A stretch of DNA of 27,860 nt from a virus. The translations under genes and the position numbers were made by a program. Below, piece after piece: positions 6,863 to 14,418 of the stretch; position 1 is the first letter of the stretch; each line of letters begins with the position of its first letter. The stretch is taken from the IMG/VR virus record IMGVR_UViG_3300024359_000030, positions 1-27,860 of that record; one strand, given 5' to 3'. Below the pieces are notes generated by a model. That model was not told the DNA's origin, ran no database searches, and saw only the letters and a list, made by a program, of their open reading frames with translations.

Positions 6863-7085
6863 CATACTAAAGAACGTACTAGAAACAAACGCAGCCTTAG
6901 AGTTTACAAACGAGATTGTCTTGGCTATTCTGAAAAGCTCCCGTGATATATGTACTGAGCTACGTAAAGAATTAGACTTCAAAGTTGGTACAGGAAATGC
7001 TACGGAAGCTCAAATGAAAGACTGGGAAAGCCTTGTACAAGACATAGCAGCACTTAACCGTGTGATCGACTATTATGGAGGGTGA
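6849..7085 (+). CDS. Hypothetical helical protein, 78 aa
   Basis: I chose the ATG at 6849 because GAGAGGAAAG precedes it. The in-frame start at 6807 lies deep in the previous gene. The product (MKVNDILKNVLETNAALEFT...) is predominantly helical and soluble, without motifs I know. It overlaps the previous gene by 14 bases and the next gene closely follows. Confidence 0.62.
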   Translation: MKVNDILKNVLETNAALEFTNEIVLAILKSSRDICTELRKELDFKVGTGNATEAQMKDWESLVQDIAALNRVIDYYGG

Positions 7086-7086
7086 T

Positions 7087-7365
7087 ATGAATGAGCTTTG
7101 CCCCTCATGTAGAGAGCCGCTAAATTGTACATCAGGAGATGGTTGTGCGGCCATGACTAAGCATACCTTTAATAAGGAAGACCCTTTGTTAAACCTTACG
7201 CTTGACACTGACGAGCTAGGTATCTGGCTAATCACAGAGGAAGCAGGGGAGACACAACAACTAGGCCATATCTCTTGGAGAGAAATTACTCGTGGTGTGC
7301 AACAAGCTTTGCTACAAGAGAACTTCTTGATTGCACTAGCTGAAATGGATAAGGACTTAATATGA
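7087..7365 (+). CDS. Small protein with an N-terminal zinc-ribbon-like knuckle, 92 aa
   Basis: The start at 7087 follows TATGGAGGGTGAT. An ATG at 7075 would overlap the previous gene and place the ribosome-binding sequence inside the coding region. The N-terminus contains CPSCREPLNC and a further Cys (GDGCAAM), a possible metal-binding knuckle. The rest is acidic and ordinary. The stop overlaps the next start (ATGA at 7362). Function is unknown. Confidence 0.6.
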   Translation: MNELCPSCREPLNCTSGDGCAAMTKHTFNKEDPLLNLTLDTDELGIWLITEEAGETQQLGHISWREITRGVQQALLQENFLIALAEMDKDLI

Positions 7366-7580
7366 CTAACAAAGTAGGACACATGAAAGTGACAAACCTA
7401 ACTGAACATGAAGACGGTGGTGCTACCATAGAGTTTGATATGGATGACACCACAGCAGCATTAGCACAAGAGCTAGGCCTGAGGATGGCCACTTTAAGGA
7501 AGCTCATGATCTACTGTGGTGCTACAGGGACTGACGTAGATTACGTCTTTGATGCAATACTAGGTAGGTTAGATACTTAG
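7362..7580 (+). CDS. Hypothetical protein, 72 aa
   Basis: The product is acidic with a beta segment (GGATIEFDMDDTTAALAQEL) and a helical C-terminal part. It overlaps the previous gene by four bases (ATGA). An internal Met (MKVTN, residue 8) is an alternative start. It is the last gene of this transcription unit, ending four bases before a strong hairpin terminator. No family is recognised. Confidence 0.62.
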   Translation: MTNKVGHMKVTNLTEHEDGGATIEFDMDDTTAALAQELGLRMATLRKLMIYCGATGTDVDYVFDAILGRLDT

Positions 7581-7584
7581 AACG

Positions 7585-7618
7585 AAAGGGGGGCTTTACA
7601 CTGGCTCCCTTTTTCTTT
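7585..7618 (+). terminator. Rho-independent terminator closing the thyX-to-7580 unit
   Basis: AAAGGGGG (7585-7592) pairs with CTCCCTTT (7605-7612, one G-T pair) around a 12-base loop, followed by a T-rich tract. The stem loop contains the -35 element of the next promoter, so the end of one unit and the start of the next share sequence. Confidence 0.7.
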
Positions 7619-7623
7619 ATAAT
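7595..7623 (+). promoter_or_regulatory. Sigma70-type promoter for the replication unit, overlapping the terminator
   Basis: TTTACA (7595-7600) and TATAAT (7618-7623) are spaced by 17 bp. The -35 lies in the loop of the terminator hairpin and the -10 in its T-rich tail. The promoter would drive the gene at 7650 and the primase-helicase. Confidence 0.6.
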
Positions 7624-7649
7624 AACACATTGTAGACAAGGAGAGTACT

Positions 7650-7847
7650 ATGACGGATGAAAACAAACTGACCAGATGGGCTATCCTAGTTTACTCAGGT
7701 AAGTTCTGGCACTACGTTGTCAAGGGTAATAAACTGAGCCTTCACCACCTACCGAAGACATTCCTCAACAAGGAAGAAGCAAATAAGGTGGCTGCTAAGT
7801 TTGAAGGTGCGTACTACATCAAAGGTCAGGAGGCCAGAGAGCTATGA
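7650..7847 (+). CDS. Hypothetical protein, 65 aa
   Basis: This small basic protein (MTDENKLTRWAILVYSGKFW...) is rich in aromatic residues and Lys. It has a good ribosome-binding site (AAGGAGAG). It is the first gene after the promoter at 7595 and overlaps the primase-helicase start (ATGA at 7844). Its position suggests a replication accessory role, but nothing in the sequence shows one. Confidence 0.65.
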   Translation: MTDENKLTRWAILVYSGKFWHYVVKGNKLSLHHLPKTFLNKEEANKVAAKFEGAYYIKGQEAREL

Positions 7848-9436
7848 GCAACACAACCCATGTACCGTGTCCATACGAGGATTGCGGCTCCTCTGACGCT
7901 TTCAGCTGGGAGGATAACGAGCAGGTAGGTAAGTGCCACTCCTGTGACAGGTCGTACCCGATGGCGGGTATGGGCAGTATGTCCATCTTCGACTGGGCAC
8001 CAACAGACTACCCACTTAAGGAAAGGAAACCACCAGTGACACAAAGAGAGATTGCATCGGGTACCTTCGGGGGTGTCCGTGGTATTGACCCAGACGTATG
8101 TGAGTTATATGGTATTCAACTTCAACTAGATGCGGCTGGTGAGCCAGTACGGTACGCTTTCAAGTGGCCTAACAACGTAAAGTACCGTGGGTACGACGAG
8201 AAGAAGTTCTGGTTGAAGAGTAAAGGAAGCCTAGACGATTTGTTTGGCCCTGAGTTCAACAAGGGTAGTTCGAACAGACTGTATATCACAGAAGGTGAGT
8301 TCGACGCTGCAAGCCTGTACCAAGTACTAGGTAAGTCATTCCCTGTTAAGTCTCTTCCGTCAGCTACCATGTCTGACCGCTTCATTAAGAAGAACTTCGA
8401 GTACATGAACAGCTTCAAGGAGATAATCTACGCTGGTGAACAGGACGCACCAGGGAAGGCAGCAGCTGAGCGTCTATACGAGTTGTTCCCTGAGAAGTTC
8501 TACTTTGTACCTATGTCTAAACATAAGGATGCCAACGAGTTCCTTATGGCGGGTGACGGTAGTGATCTCATGTGGTCAGCCAAGAAGCCACAGCGCTTCA
8601 GCCCTGACAACTTCTACCTAGGTGATCTTGACATCGAAGAGACCATCAAGAGAGAGAACCCTTACAGCTATGTAGCTACAGGCCACAGCGGTCTTGATGA
8701 TAAGATCAGGGGGCTAGTCAAAGGAGGTATTACTTTTGTTAAGGCACCTCGTGGTGGTGGTAAGACAGAGATGGTACGTTTCTTTGAGTGCGGTCTCCTT
8801 AAGTCAGACCCTGACGTAAAGGTGGCTATGATGCACATGGAGGAGATGCGTTCCACCACCTACCGTGCGATGGCTACATACGAGCTAGGGATCAATGTGC
8901 GTACTAAGGAGGACGCAGCGGCTAACGGTGTCAGTGAAGATGCTGTAATCGGTGCCGCACAACGTATCGCTGATGATCGTACTGTTGTCTTCGAGCTTCG
9001 CTCACATGACGATCCCATGAAGATCCTTGACTATGTACGGATGGCTGCTACGGTCTACGGTGTTGACTATGTGTTCATTGACCACGTACAGCGGCTGGCT
9101 TACCTTTCTCAAGGGGGGGCTGATGGGGCTACGTCACTCCTGACAGCTGTCGGCTCTCGTATGGCCCAGCTAGCTAAGGAGCTGGACATCGGGGTTATCT
9201 TCATCTCTCAAGTGAACGAAGATGGTCGTACCAAGTACGCAGGTTCTCTTGAAGAAGAGGCTATCATTTGTATCAAGCTAGAGCGTGACGTCGAGAGCGA
9301 GGATGAGGATGAGCGCAACACTACCACCTTTGTTGTAGACAAGAACAGACCTTTCAGTAGACTTGGGAAGGCAGGTAGTATATACTACGATCCAGACACA
9401 ACAATACTAGCAGAAGGGGAAGGCTTCGATGTATAA
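7844..9436 (+). CDS. T7 gp4-like DNA primase-helicase, 530 aa
   Basis: This bifunctional protein makes RNA primers and unwinds DNA at the phage fork. The N-terminal zinc finger is C9-x4-C14...C31-x2-C34. A TOPRIM primase domain follows (YITEGEFDAASLYQVLG; IIYAGEQDAPGKAAAERLYE; HKDANEFLMAG). The DnaB/RecA-type helicase has Walker A APRGGGKTE (K307), Walker B DYVFIDHVQR (D413) and the downstream ISQVNEDG motif. Length (530) is slightly below the 566 of T7 gp4. The C-terminus ends in a short acidic tail with an aromatic residue (AEGEGFDV), as in helicases that contact their polymerase. It overlaps genes on both sides and precedes the polymerase. Confidence 0.95.
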   Translation: MSNTTHVPCPYEDCGSSDAFSWEDNEQVGKCHSCDRSYPMAGMGSMSIFDWAPTDYPLKERKPPVTQREIASGTFGGVRGIDPDVCELYGIQLQLDAAGEPVRYAFKWPNNVKYRGYDEKKFWLKSKGSLDDLFGPEFNKGSSNRLYITEGEFDAASLYQVLGKSFPVKSLPSATMSDRFIKKNFEYMNSFKEIIYAGEQDAPGKAAAERLYELFPEKFYFVPMSKHKDANEFLMAGDGSDLMWSAKKPQRFSPDNFYLGDLDIEETIKRENPYSYVATGHSGLDDKIRGLVKGGITFVKAPRGGGKTEMVRFFECGLLKSDPDVKVAMMHMEEMRSTTYRAMATYELGINVRTKEDAAANGVSEDAVIGAAQRIADDRTVVFELRSHDDPMKILDYVRMAATVYGVDYVFIDHVQRLAYLSQGGADGATSLLTAVGSRMAQLAKELDIGVIFISQVNEDGRTKYAGSLEEEAIICIKLERDVESEDEDERNTTTFVVDKNRPFSRLGKAGSIYYDPDTTILAEGEGFDV

Positions 9437-9686
9437 TTACATGTATGACGACGATGACTATGAGTTCGATGGTTCGGGTTGTCTCGACGGAGAAGATGAC
9501 TACTTCGGTGAGATGGACGATGAGTTTGGTGAGTTTGACCCGATGAATGAAGACGTTGTACGTGAGCTCAACAAACAGATGCTTCAGACAGAAGTTGAGC
9601 TTGCAGAAGCTATAGCACAAGGTGACCTTCATCGAGCAGAGAGACTCCAAGATGAGATTGAACTGTTCCTGATGATGGACCACTAG
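9429..9686 (+). CDS. Strongly acidic small protein between helicase and polymerase, 85 aa
   Basis: About 18 of the first 42 residues are Asp or Glu, alternating with Tyr and Phe (MYDDDDYEFDGSG, EMDDEFGEFD). The second half is a helix with mixed charge (ELNKQMLQTEVELAEA, RAERLQDEIELFLMM). It overlaps the helicase stop by 8 bases. The charge pattern could mimic DNA or bind a basic surface such as the polymerase, but this is inference. No family is recognised. Confidence 0.65.
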   Translation: MYNYMYDDDDYEFDGSGCLDGEDDYFGEMDDEFGEFDPMNEDVVRELNKQMLQTEVELAEAIAQGDLHRAERLQDEIELFLMMDH

Positions 9687-9698
9687 AGAGGAGAAAGT

Positions 9699-11660
9699 AT
9701 GCCAAGGATCGCGTTCTGTGATATTGAGACTAACGCTGTTGACCACCCCGATAGGATTTGGCTGGTAGGTGGTAAGATGGCGGACACAGGTGAGGTCTTC
9801 CGTTTTGAAAACATCCACGAGGACGAGGTTGCACGCAGGGCTGCTACTGAGTGGCATCATTCACTAGACAAGATGGTTGGCCATAATTTCATCCAGTATG
9901 ACCTCCCTATCCTCAACAAGTGGTTAGACAAACCCCTAGACCCCCGAAAGGTGTTAGACACATTGATAGTCTCACGTACTGTAGACTACGACATACTGAC
10001 TCCACAAGGAGGCAAAGGCCCACACTCATTGAAGAGCTGGGGTATCCGACTAGGTGTTCACAAAGGAGACTACACTGACTTCGCTAACTTCAACCAAGAC
10101 ATGATCGACTACTGGGAAGGAGACCTAGATACTACAGAAGCTTTGTTCAACCACTTCAGCGATGTAATCTACGACAAGGACTGGTCCCGTTCACTGAGAG
10201 CAGAACATGACCTACAGATCGAACTAGTCCGCACTAAGTACCACGGCTTCCACTTTAATGAGGAGCTTGCACGTCACCTACTCGACAAAGTAACAGAGGA
10301 GATGGATAAACTAGGGGATCAGTTTCAAATAGACTTCCCACCTAAGCTACTCCAAGTGAACAGTATCAAATACAGGGAGAAGCAAGACGGTACACTGTAC
10401 TCCAACGTCCTACAAGCCAAGGAGAAGTACGACTTGACTAACAGAGTCGGGGATGAGCTCCAGTGTTTCAACTTCATACCGTTCAATCCTGGGTCATCTC
10501 GTGTACGTGCTGATGCACTGTGGGATGCTGGTTGGAAACCTTTCGATAAGACAGCTACCCATATCAAGTTCCTCCGCCTAAAGGTCGGTGACCCTTACGG
10601 TAAGAAGGTTGCCAAGATGGATAAGAAGTTCTACGACGAGAAGAAGGCTGACCTAGAGCGGTACGGGTACACGGTGTCAGAAGAGAACCTACTGACACTC
10701 CCTGAGGACGCCCCTGAGGGTGCTAAGGGCCTCGCCCAGTGGCTTACCCTAGAAGGACGTAGGAGCTCACTGTCTGAGTGGCTAGGGCAGGTCTGTAACG
10801 ATGGGAGGATACACGGTACTATCAACAACATCGGGGCTTGGACAGGGCGTTGTGCTCATAACAACCCTAACACAGCTAACATCTCTTCAGTCTTTCATGG
10901 AGATGCTAAAACACCAGTCGAAGAAGTCAAGAAGAAATACGATGGATTCTTACGGCAGTGTTGGGGTACACCTGATGGTTCGTATCTTGTAGGTTGTGAC
11001 GCAGACGGTATCCAACTTAGGGTTCTTGCTGATTACCTATGGCGACACTTTGACGCTGACCAGTATGCACTAGCTATTATGGAGGGCAATAAAGAGGATG
11101 AAACAGACATTCATAATGTTAACAAACGTGCATTAGGTGTCGAGAGTGCCACAAGGGATGACGCAAAGACTTTCATCTACAGTTGGCTCCTTGGAGCAGG
11201 GGTAGCTAAAACTGCCTCGATACTAGGTGTTAATCAAAGAGAGGCTCAAGCTGCTCGTACTCGTTTTGAACAGGGTATTGATGGGTTGGCCCCTTTAAAG
11301 AGACGACTTATCCCTTACATTGGTGAACAGGGGTATTTCACAGGGTACGATGGCCGTAAGGTTAAAGTACCTAGCGAGTATAAAGTACTAGCGGGTCTTC
11401 TTCAATCAGGGGAGAGTGTGTTGATGAAACATACCCTCATTAACTTCCACAAGAAAGCTAGGGCAGAAGGTATCAACTTCAAGATGACGGCTTTTGTTCA
11501 TGATGAATATCAGGTGGAAGTTATAGGCACTGAGGAAGAGGCACACCACATGGGTAAGCTCATAGCCACTACTATGACGCAGACTGGTGAAGAACTTGGT
11601 TTTAGAATACCAACTCCAGGTTCTTATGACTTAGGGAGGACTTGGTATGATACTCACTAA
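9699..11660 (+). CDS. Family A DNA polymerase with 3'-5' exonuclease domain (T7 gp5-like), 653 aa
   Basis: This is the replicative polymerase. The exonuclease domain shows the DEDD motifs: FCDIETNAV near the N-terminus, VGHNFIQYDLPIL, and a third motif around YWEGDLDTTEAL. The polymerase domain has motif A VGCDADGIQLRVLADY, motif B RDDAKTFIYSWLLGAG (R486, K490) and motif C FVHDEYQVEV. In motif B, the position equal to E. coli F762 is Tyr (Y494), as in T7. The position equal to E. coli Y766 is Leu (L498), which is unusual. It is somewhat shorter than T7 gp5 (704). The start follows GAGAGGAGAAAGT, and the last 14 bases overlap an endonuclease gene. Confidence 0.96.
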   Translation: MPRIAFCDIETNAVDHPDRIWLVGGKMADTGEVFRFENIHEDEVARRAATEWHHSLDKMVGHNFIQYDLPILNKWLDKPLDPRKVLDTLIVSRTVDYDILTPQGGKGPHSLKSWGIRLGVHKGDYTDFANFNQDMIDYWEGDLDTTEALFNHFSDVIYDKDWSRSLRAEHDLQIELVRTKYHGFHFNEELARHLLDKVTEEMDKLGDQFQIDFPPKLLQVNSIKYREKQDGTLYSNVLQAKEKYDLTNRVGDELQCFNFIPFNPGSSRVRADALWDAGWKPFDKTATHIKFLRLKVGDPYGKKVAKMDKKFYDEKKADLERYGYTVSEENLLTLPEDAPEGAKGLAQWLTLEGRRSSLSEWLGQVCNDGRIHGTINNIGAWTGRCAHNNPNTANISSVFHGDAKTPVEEVKKKYDGFLRQCWGTPDGSYLVGCDADGIQLRVLADYLWRHFDADQYALAIMEGNKEDETDIHNVNKRALGVESATRDDAKTFIYSWLLGAGVAKTASILGVNQREAQAARTRFEQGIDGLAPLKRRLIPYIGEQGYFTGYDGRKVKVPSEYKVLAGLLQSGESVLMKHTLINFHKKARAEGINFKMTAFVHDEYQVEVIGTEEEAHHMGKLIATTMTQTGEELGFRIPTPGSYDLGRTWYDTH

Positions 11661-12093
11661 GGTTTGTGTAGTTTGTGAAACTGAGAAAGAACACTCTGAG
11701 TTTCACGCTAACAAGCAGATGAAGGACGGTAAGGATAGCCGCTGTAAAATCTGTAAGAAGACAATAGCAAAGGAGAGATACACCAATGACTGGTTTAAAG
11801 CTACATGTACCCTGAAGAGGTCTTGGTGCTCTAAGAATGGAGTACCTTACGACCTTGATCCTGAGTATCTAGGGGAGATATGGACTGATAACTGCCCAGT
11901 GTTTGATAGGCCTTTTATTAAACATGACAAGACTCAGGATATGTCACCCGCCCTAGATAGGATCGACCCTAACCTTGGTTACGTCAAAGGGAATGTCAAA
12001 TACATCTCTGCTAGGGCTAACCGAATTAAGTATGATGCATCTGTCGATGAACTTAAAAAGGTACTTGACTATATGCAATCAAACATGTTATAA
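11647..12093 (+). CDS. Zinc-ribbon HNH-like endonuclease, 148 aa
   Basis: The N-terminus carries a zinc ribbon, CVVC (7-10) with CKIC (33-36). The C-terminal half has CPVFDRPF and LDRIDPNLGYVKGNVKYI followed by RANRIK, a pattern I associate with phage HNH/endonuclease VII-like nucleases. It starts inside the polymerase gene (14-base overlap). That placement matches the other HNH-type genes here and suggests a free-standing homing endonuclease lodged behind the polymerase. The -35 and -10 of the SSB promoter lie in its last codons. Nuclease activity is inferred from motifs only. Confidence 0.75.
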   Translation: MILTKVCVVCETEKEHSEFHANKQMKDGKDSRCKICKKTIAKERYTNDWFKATCTLKRSWCSKNGVPYDLDPEYLGEIWTDNCPVFDRPFIKHDKTQDMSPALDRIDPNLGYVKGNVKYISARANRIKYDASVDELKKVLDYMQSNML

Positions 12094-12094
12094 T
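12065..12094 (+). promoter_or_regulatory. Extended -10 sigma70 promoter for the SSB gene
   Basis: TTGACT (12065-12070) and TATAAT (12089-12094) are separated by 18 bp, with TGT just before the -10 (extended -10). It lies inside the end of the upstream endonuclease gene and would give SSB its own transcript, which fits the large amounts needed. Confidence 0.7.
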
Positions 12095-12116
12095 TCACGA
12101 ATAATAGAAGAGCTAT

Positions 12117-12132
12117 AGGAGATATACACATG
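12117..12132 (+). promoter_or_regulatory. Strong ribosome-binding site resembling that of T7 gene 10
   Basis: AGGAGATATACACATG precedes the SSB gene. It is nearly the same as the well-known T7 gene 10 leader (AAGGAGATATACATATG). Together with the extended -10 promoter it predicts very high expression. The similarity may be convergence on an efficient initiation site. Confidence 0.65.
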
Positions 12133-12672
12133 GCTACTAAAACAATCGAACTGACAGGAACGCTAGAGTGGGCTAAACTCTTCGAGTCCAACCGTGACAA
12201 CGGGGAGTATGACGTAGAGACAGACGGTGCTACGACAGTTACACTCCTCATGGAAGATGATGTCTTCAAAGCCATGAAGGACGCTGGTGTACGTAAGCAA
12301 GGTAAACCAGACCCAGACGGTAAAGGAATCCGTGTTACATTCAAGCGTCCTTGGAACGACAAGTTTGGACGTGACTGGGCAGCAGGTGCCCCTCAGGTCT
12401 TCACCCCAGCTGGAGAGGAGTGGGATATGGAGACAGACGGTCTTATCGGTAACGGCTCGGTAGGTGTTGTGTTCCTCGACGTATACGATACGAAGATGGG
12501 TAAAGGTTGCCGACTAAGTGGTGTTCAGGTTGTTGACCACGTTGAGTTCGAAGGCGGAGGTGGTTCTGGCCCTTCAATCAAACCTCGAAACTACACCACA
12601 CAAAGCAGTGCAGCACCAACACCCAAAGCTGCACCAGCTTCTAAAGAGTCTCCTGGTGAGGTGCCCTTTTGA
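12130..12672 (+). CDS. T7 gp2.5-like single-stranded-DNA-binding protein, 180 aa
   Basis: The protein coats single-stranded DNA and coordinates helicase and polymerase. The call rests on length and position between polymerase and nuclease genes, and on a beta-rich body (KTIELTGTLEWAKLF; PDGKGIRVTFKRPW; VGVVFLDVYDT; LSGVQVVDHVEFEGGG). The flexible Pro/Ala/Lys-rich linker ends in EVPF, similar to the terminal phenylalanine tails through which SSBs contact partners. The tail is less acidic than that of T7 gp2.5. The gene has its own extended -10 promoter and a very strong ribosome-binding site. Its stop overlaps the following HNH gene. Confidence 0.8.
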   Translation: MATKTIELTGTLEWAKLFESNRDNGEYDVETDGATTVTLLMEDDVFKAMKDAGVRKQGKPDPDGKGIRVTFKRPWNDKFGRDWAAGAPQVFTPAGEEWDMETDGLIGNGSVGVVFLDVYDTKMGKGCRLSGVQVVDHVEFEGGGGSGPSIKPRNYTTQSSAAPTPKAAPASKESPGEVPF

Positions 12673-13094
12673 GTGTAGATGTTAAACCTTCCCTGAGCAT
12701 AGAGGGAGCTTACGTTAACGGGCTAGGGCAGTTTAAGCTGCCCAACCCAACCTCAACAATGCCTAACGGTGCTCCACGGAAACAAGAGACCCTTTGGAGG
12801 TACGGGGAGGAGCGTAAAGCTGGTAAGACAGCCAAGCACAAGTACATGGGCACGACTTACCGAAAGAAGAACTACAAGGTACATACCCTTGTATGTGAAG
12901 CCTTCCACGGTCCAAAGCCAACTGACACCTCAGTCGTCATCCATATTAATGAGGATGGTACAGACAACAGACCTGAAAACTTAAGGTGGGGCACTCAAAA
13001 GGAGAATCTAAATATGCCTAAGTTCATAGAGTACTGTAAAAGTAGGACAGGGGTCAAAAGCCCCCGCTCAAAAGGAATAGCAGCTAAGGGTTAG
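12669..13094 (+). CDS. HNH endonuclease, 141 aa
   Basis: The core is VHTLVCEAFHGPKP, VVIHINEDGTDNRPENLRWG and TQKENLNMP. This is a standard phage HNH homing-type pattern with the first His in VHTLV, the second in IHINED and the Asn in DNRPENLRW. The start is TTG at 12669, overlapping the SSB stop by four bases (TTGA), with GAGGTG just upstream. It is the third HNH-type gene to abut a replication gene in this window. The basic C-terminus (KSPRSKGIAAKG) may help bind DNA. Confidence 0.85.
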   Translation: MSVDVKPSLSIEGAYVNGLGQFKLPNPTSTMPNGAPRKQETLWRYGEERKAGKTAKHKYMGTTYRKKNYKVHTLVCEAFHGPKPTDTSVVIHINEDGTDNRPENLRWGTQKENLNMPKFIEYCKSRTGVKSPRSKGIAAKG

Positions 13095-13135
13095 GTAAAC
13101 AAAGGAGAGGGGTTACGGCCCCTTTCTTCACCTAA
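13091..13135 (+). terminator. Long two-part hairpin after the SSB-HNH unit
   Basis: An inner 10-bp stem (13103-13112 with 13119-13128, loop TTACGG) is enclosed by a perfect outer stem, TTAGGT (13091-13096) with ACCTAA (13130-13135). There is no run of T after it, so it may be an RNase III processing site or mRNA-stabilising hairpin rather than a classical terminator. Confidence 0.5.
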
Positions 13136-13150
13136 TATGAGGAGAAACCA

Positions 13151-14014
13151 ATGACTAAAGACATCTCAACACTAGTAACCGACATGGAGGACGTGATACT
13201 CGGTAAGAAAGGATGGGACTCTGTAATAGGGGACCAGATGGCCAAGAACTACTCAACTATCGTAGCTGACAGGTTCAGCAAACCACAGGAGCCACGGGCT
13301 TACCTATCTATGTCCTCCTTAGGGACACCGTGTGATCGTAAGCTATGGTACAAAATTAACCAACCTGAGACTGCTATTCCGCTTCGAGCTAACGCCCTGC
13401 TCAAGTTTAACTTCGGTGACATGATTGAAGAGCTTGCCTTAAGTATCGCACAGCAAGCAGGACACACTGTTGAAGGTCAACAGGACCGTATGGAGGCCCA
13501 CGGTATCGAGGGTAGTCGAGATTGTGTCATTGACGGTATGACCGTTGATGTTAAGTCAGCATCTCCCTACTCTTTCAAGAAGTTCCAAGAGGGTAACCTA
13601 CGAGAGCAAGACCCCTTCGGGTATATCTCTCAACTCTCCTCCTACGTCTACGCAGCTAAAGATGATCCACTTGTGACAAATAAGACACACGGTGCATTCT
13701 TGGTTATCGACAAGGTTAACGGACACATCTGTTTGGGTATGTATGACTTCACTGAGGAGATGAAGACAAAGGAAGAAGAGATCACTCGTATCAAAGAGAT
13801 GGTCAAAACCAAGACACCACCTGAGCGTGGGTTTGAGGACGTACCTCAGAGCAAGACATCACCCAACATGAAACTGGGTATGGAGTGCAGTTATTGTGAG
13901 TTCAAGAAGGCTTGCTGGCCTGGGCTTAAGATGTTCGCTTACAGCCACGGACCCACCTACCTGACTAAGATCAAGAAACCTCTACAAGTCAAAGAGGTAG
14001 AGGACTGGTCATGA
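13151..14014 (+). CDS. Cas4/RecB-like PD-(D/E)XK exonuclease with four-cysteine cluster, 287 aa
   Basis: This is a probable DNA exonuclease in the place of T7 gene 6. The nuclease core shows GDMIEEL, GSRD (D124), GMTVDVKSA (D133, K135) and QLSSYVY (Q161, Y165), the RecB-family order. C61 (TPCDRKLW) and C246-x2-C249-x5-C255 (CSYCEFKKACWP) match the iron-sulfur cluster layout of Cas4 and AddB: one Cys before and three after the nuclease core. The start follows TGAGGAGAAACC. It overlaps the endonuclease I gene (ATGA). It is not CRISPR-linked here, and a role in degrading host DNA or in recombination is inferred. Confidence 0.85.
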   Translation: MTKDISTLVTDMEDVILGKKGWDSVIGDQMAKNYSTIVADRFSKPQEPRAYLSMSSLGTPCDRKLWYKINQPETAIPLRANALLKFNFGDMIEELALSIAQQAGHTVEGQQDRMEAHGIEGSRDCVIDGMTVDVKSASPYSFKKFQEGNLREQDPFGYISQLSSYVYAAKDDPLVTNKTHGAFLVIDKVNGHICLGMYDFTEEMKTKEEEITRIKEMVKTKTPPERGFEDVPQSKTSPNMKLGMECSYCEFKKACWPGLKMFAYSHGPTYLTKIKKPLQVKEVEDWS

Positions 14015-14418
14015 AGAAGAGTAGCACACGACAAAGGGCTATACAGGCTGGTTACCGTTCAGGGTTAGAGGAGGCACTGAGTATAAACCTCACTGAACGG
14101 GAGGTTCCTTTCGAGTACGAGACTATGAAGATCAAGTGGCTTGACAGTAAGATGCGTAGCTACACGCCTGACTTTATTCTCGAGAATGGTATCATCATTG
14201 AAACCAAGGGTAGGTTTGTTTCAGCTGATCGACGTAAACACAAGGAGATCAAGAAGCAATACCCTGACCTTGACATACGGTTCGTGTTCAGTAACTCACG
14301 GGCTAAACTCTATAAAGGGGCCAAGAGCTCTTACTCCGATTGGTGTGAGAAGGAAGGGTTCCTCTACTCAGATAAGACCATTCCAGAGGAGTGGATCACA
14401 GAGGAGAATAAAGAATGA
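14011..14418 (+). CDS. T7 endonuclease I-like Holliday-junction resolvase, 135 aa
   Basis: The enzyme cuts branched DNA so it can be packaged. The catalytic set matches T7 gp3 almost residue for residue: E20 (YRSGLEEAL), D54 (YTPDF), E64 and K66 (IIETKG); T7 uses E20, D55, E65 and K67. Length is close to the 149 of T7 gp3. It overlaps both neighbours by four bases (ATGA), so it is probably translationally coupled to the exonuclease and the phosphoesterase. The C-terminus is acidic (WITEENKE). Confidence 0.93.
   Translation: MKKSSTRQRAIQAGYRSGLEEALSINLTEREVPFEYETMKIKWLDSKMRSYTPDFILENGIIIETKGRFVSADRRKHKEIKKQYPDLDIRFVFSNSRAKLYKGAKSSYSDWCEKEGFLYSDKTIPEEWITEENKE

Noticed and set aside
9354-9860. 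168-aa - strand open frame across the helicase/polymerase junction
   Set aside because: It is antisense to three well-supported genes, has no recognisable motif and its composition is that of a reversed acidic coding region.
13151-14014. Cas4 as a sign of a CRISPR-Cas system
   Set aside because: There is no cas1, cas2 or repeat array in the window. The gene sits with endonuclease I and SSB, as expected for a phage replication exonuclease.
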